From positions 1,364,001-1,428,000 of the forward strand of contig NZ_CP015401.2 of assembly GCF_001688725.2 (NCBI RefSeq): DNA of 64,000 bases. The letters are read 5' to 3'. Below are positions 18,073 through 25,925 of the stretch, piece by piece. The position numbers and the translations under genes were made by a program. This DNA is from Bacteroides caecimuris (GTDB taxonomy: Bacteria; Bacteroidota; Bacteroidia; Bacteroidales; Bacteroidaceae). The notes beneath the pieces were generated by a model, which saw only the letters and a program-made list of their open reading frames with translations, did not search any database and had not been told where the DNA came from. Numbering within the stretch: position 1 is the stretch's first letter; each line of letters starts with the position of its first letter.

Positions 18073-18103
18073 TTGGGTGTTAGAGAATCTTGCCTTATCT
18101 TTG
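18073..18103 (+). promoter_or_regulatory. Promoter of mnmA
   Basis: TTG at 18073 and TATCTTTG at 18096-18103, 20 bases apart, match the Bacteroidota housekeeping promoter. The leader would be about 60 bases long. Confidence 0.65.
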
Positions 18104-18170
18104 TGACATTAAAGTTTTCGATAGATATTAGCTAAAATATAGAAAGTTATTAATAGATGGATTATTATTC

Positions 18171-19238
18171 ATGGAGATAGCTGCATTATTATCAGGAGGT
18201 GTCGACAGTGCGGTTGTTGTACATCTCCTTTGTGAGCAAGGATATAAGCCTACTCTTTTTTACATTAAGATAGGTATGGACGGAGCGGAATATATGGACT
18301 GTTCGGCAGAGGAGGATATTGAATTATCTACTGCTACAGCACGTAAATATGGTTTGTCTTTGGAAGTGGTAGACCTGCATCAGGAGTATTGGGAGAATGT
18401 AGCAGCGTATGCCATTGATAAAGTCCGGCAGGGGTTGACACCGAATCCGGACGTGATGTGTAATAAGCTTATCAAATTCGGCTGCTTTGAACGGCGTGTC
18501 GGGAAAGATTTTGATTTTACAGCAACCGGTCATTACGCTACCATCTTGCAGCGTAATGGTAAAACTTGGCTGGGCACGGCAAAAGATCCCGTGAAAGATC
18601 AGACAGACTTTCTTGCCCAGATTGATTATCTGCAAGTTTCCAAACTCATGTTTCCCATTGGAGGGTTGATGAAGCAGGAAGTACGTGAGATTGCAAACCG
18701 TGCCGGATTACCTAGTGCCAAAAGGAAAGACAGTCAGGGGATTTGTTTTCTTGGAAAGATAAACTACAATGATTTCGTTCGTCGTTTTTTAGGAGAAAAG
18801 GAAGGGGCGATTGTTGAATTGGAAACCGGAAAGAAAGTGGGTACGCATCGGGGCTATTGGTTCCACACAATTGGTCAGCGGAAAGGGCTCGGATTGAGTG
18901 GTGGTCCCTGGTTTGTAGTCAAGAAGGATATTGAGGAAAATACCATCTACGTATCTCGTGGATATGGCGTAGAGACGCAATATGGTAATGAGTTCCGGAT
19001 GCATGATTTCCATTTCATTACTGATAATCCCTGGAAAGATCAGGAGAAGGAGATAGACATTACTTTTAAGATTCGTCATACTCCCGGATTTACAAAAGGA
19101 AAACTGATACAGGAAGGGGAAAAGCAGTTTCACATCTTGTCGTCCGAAAAGTTGCAAGGCATTGCTCCGGGACAGTTTGGGGTGATTTATGATGAAGAAG
19201 CAAAAGTTTGTGTGGGGAGCGGTGAAATCATCCGTTAA
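18171..19238 (+). CDS. mnmA: tRNA-specific 2-thiouridylase MnmA
   Basis: 355 residues. The enzyme activates uridine 34 of certain tRNAs with ATP and inserts sulfur. The PP-loop SGGVDS (8-13) binds ATP. The two catalytic cysteines are Cys97 in [14 protein letters not shown] and Cys192 in [11 protein letters not shown]. The tRNA-contact segment TGHYA and the C-terminal beta-barrel domain ([19 protein letters not shown] onward) are present. The length is normal for the family. The N-terminal region after the PP-loop is of the shorter Bacteroidota form. Confidence 0.95.
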   Translation: MEIAALLSGGVDSAVVVHLLCEQGYKPTLFYIKIGMDGAEYMDCSAEEDIELSTATARKYGLSLEVVDLHQEYWENVAAYAIDKVRQGLTPNPDVMCNKLIKFGCFERRVGKDFDFTATGHYATILQRNGKTWLGTAKDPVKDQTDFLAQIDYLQVSKLMFPIGGLMKQEVREIANRAGLPSAKRKDSQGICFLGKINYNDFVRRFLGEKEGAIVELETGKKVGTHRGYWFHTIGQRKGLGLSGGPWFVVKKDIEENTIYVSRGYGVETQYGNEFRMHDFHFITDNPWKDQEKEIDITFKIRHTPGFTKGKLIQEGEKQFHILSSEKLQGIAPGQFGVIYDEEAKVCVGSGEIIR

Positions 19239-19262
19239 ATAGTTTATTTTGATTGGTGAAGA

Positions 19263-19294
19263 TTGGATAATCAGGAGATTTTTCACTACTTTTG
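19263..19294 (+). promoter_or_regulatory. Promoter of the RelE-type toxin-antitoxin pair
   Basis: TTG at 19263 and TACTTTTG at 19287-19294 with 21 bases between. A strong ribosome-binding site AAAGGAGGA (19312-19320) follows and points to the ATG at 19327 as start, not the TTG at 19321. Confidence 0.6.
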
Positions 19295-19326
19295 TTTCGT
19301 AGAATATAAATAAAGGAGGATTGCTT

Positions 19327-19581
19327 ATGACAACGATGGAATTGAAAAGTCTGAAAATGGACTTGGTGGAGGAACTCCTGAGTTTGAATGACAAAGAGAT
19401 GCTCAATCGAGTGAAGAACTATTTGAAACGACTGAAAAAAATGGAAGCTGAAAAAGAAGAGGAAGAAATCACGAAAGAAGAAGTTCTAGCAGGGATTGAC
19501 GCCGGACTGAAAGAAGTAAAACTTTCAATGGAAGGTAAGTTGGAGGTAAAGACTGCAAGAGAGTTCATTAATGAATTATGA
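19327..19581 (+). CDS. Probable antitoxin of a RelE/ParE-type pair
   Basis: 84 residues, highly charged and helical (LVEELLSLNDKEMLNRVKNYLKRLKKMEAEKEEEE), ending in the ITKEEVLAGIDAGLKEVKLSMEGKLEVKTAREFINEL segment typical of small antitoxins that sit in front of RelE-like toxins. The charged tail would wrap round the toxin. The stop codon overlaps the toxin start by 11 bases, so the two are translated together. I recognise the arrangement more than the sequence. DNA binding and self-repression are expected of the family but are not visible here. Confidence 0.75.
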   Translation: MTTMELKSLKMDLVEELLSLNDKEMLNRVKNYLKRLKKMEAEKEEEEITKEEVLAGIDAGLKEVKLSMEGKLEVKTAREFINEL

Positions 19582-19912
19582 AATTATAGTTAAGCCGACA
19601 TTTCAGCGGGAGGCTAAAAGGCTGGCGAAACACTATTCCTCTTTTAAGGAGGATTTTGTTTCATTGATTGATGATTTAGAACAGAATCCTTTGCTAGGGA
19701 CGGACTTGGGACATGGGCTGCGCAAAGTTCGTATGAAAATTACTTCAAAAGGAAAAGGCAAAAGTGGAGGAGCAAGGGTTATAACATTTACGTTAGTTGT
19801 TTCTCAACAAGATGCAGTTTTGAATCTTCTCTATATTTATGATAAAGCAGATAGAGCGTCTATATCGGAAAAGGAAATAGAACAACTTCTGAAACAGAAT
19901 GGATTGAAATAG
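19571..19912 (+). CDS. RelE/ParE-superfamily toxin
   Basis: 113 residues with the RelE/ParE fold pattern: YEIIVKPTFQREAKRLAKHY, a helix hairpin, GLRKVRMKI, then the beta strands GARVITFTLVV and VLNLLYIYDKAD, ending with a helix. Toxins of this group either cut mRNA at the ribosome or poison gyrase. The basic residues Arg and Lys in the central strands fit an RNase, but the subgroup cannot be fixed. It pairs with the upstream antitoxin gene through an 11-base overlap. Confidence 0.82.
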   Translation: MNYEIIVKPTFQREAKRLAKHYSSFKEDFVSLIDDLEQNPLLGTDLGHGLRKVRMKITSKGKGKSGGARVITFTLVVSQQDAVLNLLYIYDKADRASISEKEIEQLLKQNGLK

Positions 19913-19982
19913 AATAGAGAAAGGTACTGTTCACTAATTTGTGTTAATAGGATGTGTAGGGTAATTCTGATAAGGCAGCCCC

Positions 19983-20642
19983 TCAGATGTAATATTCCGC
20001 TAAATCCACAATCCCAGCCCTCATCGCATATTTAGTAGCTTCATGTACATTATTTACTCCCAATTTACGAAAGATATTCTTACGATGACTGTTTATCGTA
20101 TGGAAACTAAGATTTTTCTCTGCTGCAATCTCTTTCGTCGTTTTCCCCAATGCAATTTCTTTTAGGATATTCTTCTCCGTTTGTGTCAGCAGATGGTCGT
20201 CTATGCTTGAGGCAGCCAGCGGAGAAGAAGCGCCTGAAAGCAGCAGATTGCTGACATGATTGCAAATATACCGTTGTTTGCGGGTGGCACATTGAATGGC
20301 AGTCATGATTTCTTCTTTCGAGTTATCTTTCATTACCACCCCGAAAGCCATACTGCTGAACAGTACCTGGCGGAGAAAGTTCAGGCTAAGTTCGTCAGAG
20401 AATAGAATCCAGTCGGCTTCCTTGAATCTTTCCTGTAAGACAATCAATTCATCCGTCCCGGCAAAATTGAACAAGGTATAATCCAATACAATCACTGCTT
20501 GCGGATGCAATCGTAGCTGCTGAATCAATTCAGCCTTGTTATCAGCTTCTAAAAGGAGGGTCACTTCCTTTTGTTTACTTAGCAGGAACATCATTCCCGC
20601 CTTGCTGATATCCTGATTGTCTGCGATGATAAATTCTCTCAT
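19983..20642 (-). CDS. LuxR/NarL-type response regulator
   Basis: 219 residues from the ATG at 20642. The receiver domain (about 1-125) begins FIIADNQDISKAGM with the acidic pocket and has VIVLDYTLF, whose Asp at about 55 is the phosphoacceptor position. The linker is short. The C-terminal LuxR helix-turn-helix (LTQTEKNILKEIALGKTTKEIAAEKNLSFHTINSHRKNIFRKLG) is complete. Some receiver residues are unusual (the conserved Lys region reads GVVMKDN), but the layout is normal. No histidine kinase gene lies beside it, so its partner is elsewhere. Confidence 0.88.
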   Translation of the reverse strand: MREFIIADNQDISKAGMMFLLSKQKEVTLLLEADNKAELIQQLRLHPQAVIVLDYTLFNFAGTDELIVLQERFKEADWILFSDELSLNFLRQVLFSSMAFGVVMKDNSKEEIMTAIQCATRKQRYICNHVSNLLLSGASSPLAASSIDDHLLTQTEKNILKEIALGKTTKEIAAEKNLSFHTINSHRKNIFRKLGVNNVHEATKYAMRAGIVDLAEYYI

Positions 20643-20730
20643 AAGCAACGATGAATAAAAAGATTCCGCTACAAATGTACGCTTTTTGCGTGATTTGTAG
20701 CGGAGTTATGATAAGATTCTTGTATCCAGA

Positions 20731-21321
20731 TTACCAGGAACGTCCTTTGAAGATATTTGACTGGTCAAGCGGAATGATATTGCCGTTCAATGTCAGGTTA
20801 TTGTTGCTGAAGTTCGGGCTGATACTAACCGAAGCAGTATTGTTTCCGCTGCTCATATTGATAAATACTTGAGCGGAGATACCGATACCTTGAACGTTGA
20901 ATGAGCAGTTCACATTTCCTTTTTTGTCGATATTCATCTTCATATCTGAAGAATTACCATCTACTGTAACACCACCGATTCCGTTAGGACCCGGGTAAGG
21001 AGTGTTGAAAGCTGTCTGTACGGTAGCTCTGTTGCCGTTCATCAAGACGAAATTGGTGTTTGAAGTAACAAAAGCACTCATACCATTGCGGAAGACAACC
21101 TGATTGGCTTCCAATACAAATTGCTTGTTCTTCAAAGCCTGTACAGCTTGTTGATAGGCTGCCATGTCCTGCACCTCTTCTTCGGCACGGAGTTTCGCTC
21201 TCTCTGCATCTCTTTGAGCTTTTCTTTCTGCGCGGCGTGCTGCTGCGTTACTTTCTTGTGCATACATCATTGTGCTTGCACTTACTAATACTAATGCTAC
21301 TAATGCAATAAACTTTTTCAT
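20731..21321 (-). CDS. DUF4251-domain exported protein
   Basis: 196 residues: a signal peptide (ASTMMYAQ), then a charged Arg/Ala/Glu helix (AAARRAERKAQRDAERAKL), followed by the DUF4251 beta domain with KNKQFVLEANQVVFRNG, NTNFVLMNGNRATVQTAFN and GIGGVTVDG. Proteins of this kind are common and conserved in Bacteroides, but their function is unknown. Location is the periplasm or outer-membrane inner face. It is a single gene flanked by gaps. Confidence 0.85.
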   Translation of the reverse strand: MKKFIALVALVLVSASTMMYAQESNAAARRAERKAQRDAERAKLRAEEEVQDMAAYQQAVQALKNKQFVLEANQVVFRNGMSAFVTSNTNFVLMNGNRATVQTAFNTPYPGPNGIGGVTVDGNSSDMKMNIDKKGNVNCSFNVQGIGISAQVFINMSSGNNTASVSISPNFSNNNLTLNGNIIPLDQSNIFKGRSW

Positions 21322-21388
21322 AACTTTTTTTTGTTTAGGTTTAATACGTTGTTCGTTTATTGCAAAAACAATGTGTATGCCAGATTGT

Positions 21389-21619
21389 TCACGAACGTCT
21401 TGTAATTTTATGTCCGATGGCTGCCACTGTGATACTCATTAAGGGGCTGATAATGTTGAAAAAACAGTATGGAAGATACACAAGCGTGGGTACACTCAAG
21501 ATAGTGGCTTGTGTCATTCCGCAACTATTCCACGGAATCAATACAGATGTAACGGTTACTGCATCTTCCGTTGTACGGCTTAAAATCTTTTGCTTCAAAA
21601 CATCAGGTAATAAAAATTA
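21389..21619 (-). pseudogene. 3' remnant of an NhaC-type Na+/H+ antiporter gene
   Basis: About 75 codons beginning directly after a stop, with no ATG at the front. The segment KILSRTTEDAVTVTSVLIPW followed by NSCGMTQATILSVPTLVYLP and YCFFNIISP matches what I know of the C-terminal membrane helices of NhaC antiporters (SRxxEDxGTVTSxLIPWNxCG, then a PY-FN helix). Everything upstream of this is gone, so this is a decayed gene. It fills most of the 337-base gap between the DUF4251 gene and the next membrane-protein gene. Confidence 0.7.
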
Positions 21620-21658
21620 TTAGATGTTTATATTTGATTGGAATATGTAGGAGACGAC

Positions 21659-22093
21659 TCAACGGGCAAGAGTCTTGCGTCTGATCCACCAGTAACGAAT
21701 GAAAAGCACTCCTGTCAGGATGAGAGCGATGGATAATCCGGTATAGAAAACAGAAATGAATGTATCGGGCAGGAGGTGGAAGCTACGGATGGTGATTCCC
21801 AGGGAAATCATGAATATCATTGTAATCCAGCTTTTCACATCGAAAAAGGAGAACGGACAATTCCGGCGTTCTTTTTTTTGTTCGATTCGCTGGGTATGTT
21901 TATAATAGAGTCTTCTGAAAACCAATACGAAAAATAATAAGAAAACCACCGTGGCTTCTCCTATTTTGAACATCCAATCTTGGGAAGTGTTTAGCCAAGT
22001 CACAATTCCTATTCGCAGAATATTGGCACCGGCTATAATCCAGACGGCACCGGCTGTGATAAGTAAGATTTGTCTGTTAACTCCGTATTTCAT
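21659..22093 (-). CDS. Small integral membrane protein, unknown function
   Basis: 144 residues with four hydrophobic stretches (about 8-28, 45-62, 88-105 and 112-132) separated by a basic loop (RRLYYKHTQRIEQKKERRN), and a basic C terminus WWIRRKTLAR. I do not recognise a named family. The loop charge suggests the middle part lies in the cytoplasm. It is transcribed in the same direction as the MFS gene upstream, 45 bases away, so the two may share a transcript. Confidence 0.7.
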   Translation of the reverse strand: MKYGVNRQILLITAGAVWIIAGANILRIGIVTWLNTSQDWMFKIGEATVVFLLFFVLVFRRLYYKHTQRIEQKKERRNCPFSFFDVKSWITMIFMISLGITIRSFHLLPDTFISVFYTGLSIALILTGVLFIRYWWIRRKTLAR

Positions 22094-22138
22094 TGGCGTT
22101 TTATTGTAATAAACGGTTTGACCGTTCGTTTTGTTGAC

Positions 22139-23314
22139 TCATTTCTTGTAGAAAATCGTAATTAATAAAGAAATCCCGGTTAAAACGACTCCGATACTGA
22201 TAACTCCGTGCCAGCCATACAGTTGCCAAAAGCTGCCTGCCAGAAATGTTCCCATAGAACCACCGATAAAGTAAGTAGTCATGAACACAGTATTAATACG
22301 GTTCGAAGCACGCGGATTCAGTTCGAAGATACTTGTCTGGTTACTTAGCTGAATACATTGCATTCCTATGTCAATGATGATGATACCGGCGATGATCCCG
22401 ACAAAGGTGTTTTCACCGACGAAGAACAACAACCAGGCAAAGAGAATCAAGCCGCAGCCGATAAAGTTGAAGCGGCGTACGCCTACCCGTTTTACGTATC
22501 TTCCTACAAAAGAAGCAGTCAGTGCCCCGGCCACGCCGCAAAGCCCCAGCATACCAATTACGTCGCTGTTGGCGAAGAACGGAGCTTGTCCCATTTTAAA
22601 AGCCAGACAGGACCACATGGCAAGGAGGGAACCGAAATTCAGTGCTGCCCGGATCGAGTAAATGCGTAGTTGCGGATATTCTTTCACTAAGGCTAACAGA
22701 GATTTCATCAGGTCGCTATATTTTCCCTGGAAGTTGGTCTGAATATCGGGAAGGACTTTTAATACAACAATCGCGCAGATAAACATCATGCCTGCAGCAA
22801 TGTGATACATTTCCCGCCAGCCAATCAGTTCACCGATAAATCCACTGACAACACGTGAAGCCAGAATACCGGTCAATAGTCCTGATAAAACAATACCTAC
22901 GTTTCTGCCTTTATGTTCCGGACGGGAAAACTGTGCGGCTATGGGAATGAATATCTGTGGAATCATGGAACAGACTCCAGTGAGGAAGGAAGCGATGAGT
23001 ATCAGATGGAAGCTGTGTGTCAGGGCAATCGTCAAGAGGGAGAAGATCAGGACGGTGAAATTGACAAGGATGATTTTCTTTCGTTGATATAAGTCGCCTA
23101 AGGGGGTGATGAACAACAGTCCTGCCGCATAGCCTATTTGCGTGACCATGGCAATCAGGTTAGTTCTGAACTCTGATATGCCAAGTTCATGGCGTATCAT
23201 ATTTAATAGAGGTTGGATATAATAGATGTTGGCTACCGAGACACCTGCCACAATAGCAAGTGTCCAGAGGATGGATGCCGGTAGTCCTCCGTTTTCTTTT
23301 AATGGCTGTTTCAT
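22139..23314 (-). CDS. Major facilitator superfamily transporter
   Basis: 391 residues with about twelve membrane helices. After the first helix the loop GYAAGLLFITPLGDLYQRKK carries the MFS motif A (G-D-x-x-x-R-K). The second half has the matching GRYVKRVGVRR motif. The SNQTSIFELNPRASNRINTVFM stretch is typical of YfkF/drug-efflux-like members. The substrate is unknown. Expression with the small membrane protein downstream is likely. Confidence 0.88.
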   Translation of the reverse strand: MKQPLKENGGLPASILWTLAIVAGVSVANIYYIQPLLNMIRHELGISEFRTNLIAMVTQIGYAAGLLFITPLGDLYQRKKIILVNFTVLIFSLLTIALTHSFHLILIASFLTGVCSMIPQIFIPIAAQFSRPEHKGRNVGIVLSGLLTGILASRVVSGFIGELIGWREMYHIAAGMMFICAIVVLKVLPDIQTNFQGKYSDLMKSLLALVKEYPQLRIYSIRAALNFGSLLAMWSCLAFKMGQAPFFANSDVIGMLGLCGVAGALTASFVGRYVKRVGVRRFNFIGCGLILFAWLLFFVGENTFVGIIAGIIIIDIGMQCIQLSNQTSIFELNPRASNRINTVFMTTYFIGGSMGTFLAGSFWQLYGWHGVISIGVVLTGISLLITIFYKK

Positions 23315-23340
23315 GCGGCAAAGATAATAAAATAAGATGT

Positions 23341-25785
23341 TTATTCGATGAAGACAGTAGTGGAAACTGTGTTGCCTTCTCCGTCTACTGCCGTCAGGGA
23401 ATGTTTGCCGGGAGCTGGTTGCAGGGAAATTTTGTGGAAATCCTGCGTCTGTGTCTGATAAGTGTCGTCAATATGCCAGAAGATAGTCGCATTGGGATTG
23501 CTGTGTGCCAGTTCGACCGTGAGAAACCCTTTACTGCCGTCCAATTGTTTGGGCAACTTGATATGGGCGTTCATCGGAGGGTAGATGAACTGCATGGATT
23601 GGAAAGAATCTTCTCCACAGCCGGCTTTGAAAGGTGGCAGTGGTTTGTATTCCGGATGGTGCTGCTTATAGTACCATTCCCATACAGGTGGCAGGGCAAA
23701 CCATGATTTCTGAATGGTAGGTTCGGTATTTGCACAGTTTTCATAGATGCGGTGGCTTTCGTCAGCGGATAGCGTGACGAGATGATGGTAAGGACAAGCC
23801 TCCGTCCGTAATCCGGCAGGAAGAATCAATACAGTATCTGTTTCTTCACAGAAACGTCCTTTCAGATGACCGGACTGGCGGCATATTTCTGCATCAACGA
23901 AAACGCCTGTGGGACGTTCGAACCAGGGTGAAGAAGGGAGATAACTGAATATATCGAATAATACAGGACCGGCAGTTTGTGCACCGACCAATCCGGGCTT
24001 TCCTTCTCCGGTTGCATTGCCTACCCATACGCCTACTGCATAGCGCGGAGTCACCCCCACTGCCCATGCATCACGGAATCCGTAGCTGGTTCCGGTTTTC
24101 CATGCGATAGTTTGCATGGATGGAATTGATTTCCAGTCAATCTCTTCGGGGCGGTTGACTTCTGTTAAGGCGGAGAGGGTGAGCCAGGCTGCTCCTGCTT
24201 TAGCCGAAGTGGTTTCTTCCGAATCCTCTTTTACGGAGATAGGACTGGAGTTACTTTGTTTTCGTTTTTCCTGCTTGTTATGATTGCTTTTATGATTACG
24301 GCTTGTTTGCTTCGTATCATTGTTTATTGGCTCTGTATTTTCTGTTTCCAGTAGTATCTGTGCTTCCTTTCCTTGAGATACGGTCGGGGAGGGGCTATTG
24401 CTGGAAAGCCTTCGTCCCATTTGCGCATAGGCATTCGTTACATCCCATAATGTTGCTTCTGCCCCTCCTAAAATCAGTGACAAACCATAATGAGAAGCCG
24501 CCCGATTGATAGTTTTGAATCCCATCTGTTGCAACAAATGGTGAAACTTGGGTACTCCATATCTTTGTAACATGGTTACAGCCGGGATATTCAACGAACG
24601 GGCAAGGGCTTCGGAAGCGGGGACTGCTCCTTCAAACTGCATACTAAAGTTTTGAGGAGTAAATCCATTGATATTAACCGGTACATCCGGCAACAGCATT
24701 TTCGGCAATAAACTTCCTTCCTGTAGCATGGCATTGTAGAGAAAAGGTTTTAAAATACTGCCTGTGCTTCTGGGAGCTTGGATCACATCTACCTGGCTTC
24801 CTTCTTGTTTACGGTTGAAATGTACATTTCCGCAGTATGCTACTACTTGATTGGTGGGAATGTCGATAACCAGAATTGCCAGATTGCGGATATCACTTCG
24901 ATTAAACTCGTTGCTCCACCGTTCTGCCAAACTCTCTATGTGGCTTTGTATTCCTCTGTCTATGGTTGAACGGGTATATAGCCCGTTTCTTTCCTGATAG
25001 AAACGGCTGACTAGGTGGGGAGCTATTTGAGGAAGCGGATGCGGCTCGTCGGGTAACGGTTCGCTGACAGCTAATTCGTAGGTGGACGCGTCGATAATCT
25101 CTTCTTCAAGAAGTTGCTTTAATAGACGGTTGCGTTTGGAAAGCAGTGTCTTCCGTCCTTTGGATAGATGAATCATGGCGGGGGCATTGGGCAGGACAGC
25201 CAGCACAGCTGATTCCGCCCATGATAAATCTTCGGCAGAATGACCGAAGTAACGCCAGGCAGCAGCATCCAATCCTACAACATTTCCTCCGAATGGCGCA
25301 TGAGAGACATACATGGATAAGATTTCCTCTTTAGAAGCCCGAAATTCCAGACGGGTAGCCCATATCATTTCAACGACTTTCTCTCCGAGAGTTCTGGGCT
25401 TGTTCCGGGCGAGACGAATGGTTTGCATGGTAAGGGTACTTCCTCCGCTTACGACACGTTTGTTCTTTAAATTTTGATAGAGTGCCCTTCCGGTAGCTAA
25501 CGGATTAACTCCCCAGTGGTGATAAAAGTGTTTGTCTTCAAAGGTAATGAGGCATTGCTTGATTTTTTCGGGTGTTGTCTTTCGGGGAGGAAACCGCCAT
25601 TGACCGTCCGAGGCGATGCGTGCTCCCAATAATTCTTCATTTCGATCAGTCACAACGGTAGAGTAGGGTACATGAAACAGTTGCCGGGGAAGGCAAAAGA
25701 TGTATCCTATTATCAAAAGAGTAATGCTTATAGTCATTACTTTCTTAGTGACAGATAATCGTTTGAAGAATTTTATAGGATTCAT
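23341..25785 (-). CDS. pbpC: Penicillin-binding protein 1C (PbpC)
   Basis: 814-residue bifunctional peptidoglycan synthase. After one membrane anchor (about 15-32) comes the GT51 transglycosylase domain with EDKHFYHHWGVNP and VVSGGSTLTMQTIRLARN. The transpeptidase follows with STGSILK (SxxK serine), SLNIP (SxN) and KTGTSYGFRDAW (KTGT), and then the biPBP_C beta-sandwich at the end. Between the transpeptidase motifs is a low-complexity stretch of about 70 residues (PSPTVSQGKEAQILLE to SEETTSAKAG) that I do not expect in the family. The alpha-2-macroglobulin gene lies directly upstream, the same pairing as in Escherichia coli yfhM-pbpC. Confidence 0.94.
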   Translation of the reverse strand: MNPIKFFKRLSVTKKVMTISITLLIIGYIFCLPRQLFHVPYSTVVTDRNEELLGARIASDGQWRFPPRKTTPEKIKQCLITFEDKHFYHHWGVNPLATGRALYQNLKNKRVVSGGSTLTMQTIRLARNKPRTLGEKVVEMIWATRLEFRASKEEILSMYVSHAPFGGNVVGLDAAAWRYFGHSAEDLSWAESAVLAVLPNAPAMIHLSKGRKTLLSKRNRLLKQLLEEEIIDASTYELAVSEPLPDEPHPLPQIAPHLVSRFYQERNGLYTRSTIDRGIQSHIESLAERWSNEFNRSDIRNLAILVIDIPTNQVVAYCGNVHFNRKQEGSQVDVIQAPRSTGSILKPFLYNAMLQEGSLLPKMLLPDVPVNINGFTPQNFSMQFEGAVPASEALARSLNIPAVTMLQRYGVPKFHHLLQQMGFKTINRAASHYGLSLILGGAEATLWDVTNAYAQMGRRLSSNSPSPTVSQGKEAQILLETENTEPINNDTKQTSRNHKSNHNKQEKRKQSNSSPISVKEDSEETTSAKAGAAWLTLSALTEVNRPEEIDWKSIPSMQTIAWKTGTSYGFRDAWAVGVTPRYAVGVWVGNATGEGKPGLVGAQTAGPVLFDIFSYLPSSPWFERPTGVFVDAEICRQSGHLKGRFCEETDTVLILPAGLRTEACPYHHLVTLSADESHRIYENCANTEPTIQKSWFALPPVWEWYYKQHHPEYKPLPPFKAGCGEDSFQSMQFIYPPMNAHIKLPKQLDGSKGFLTVELAHSNPNATIFWHIDDTYQTQTQDFHKISLQPAPGKHSLTAVDGEGNTVSTTVFIE

Positions 25786-25860
25786 TTAAATATTAAAAGT
25801 TAAGAGCCATATCTTTGTGACAAATGATTAAGTAAGAAATAATAAGGTACGAAATAATTA

Positions 25861-25921
25861 GGCACGGATTACGCGGTTTAAGTGAACGAGTAGAACCGTG
25901 AAATCCGTATAATCCGTGCCA
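25861..25921 (-). repeat. Inverted repeat between the macroglobulin and pbpC genes
   Basis: GGCACGGATTA-type arms on both ends (25863-25880 and 25903-25920, on the + strand) with one or two mismatches. Similar GGCACGGA words occur at about 2325 and 13686. It lies in the 140-base gap of the two-gene unit and may dampen readthrough. Confidence 0.5.
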
Positions 25922-25925
25922 AATA

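Noticed and set aside
19327..19912. Phage or defence island
   Set aside because: Only a two-gene toxin-antitoxin pair is present, with ordinary housekeeping genes on both sides.
25810..25817. Promoter on the + strand between pbpC and the macroglobulin gene
   Set aside because: TATCTTTG is present but there is no -33 match and no gene or terminator in a fitting place.
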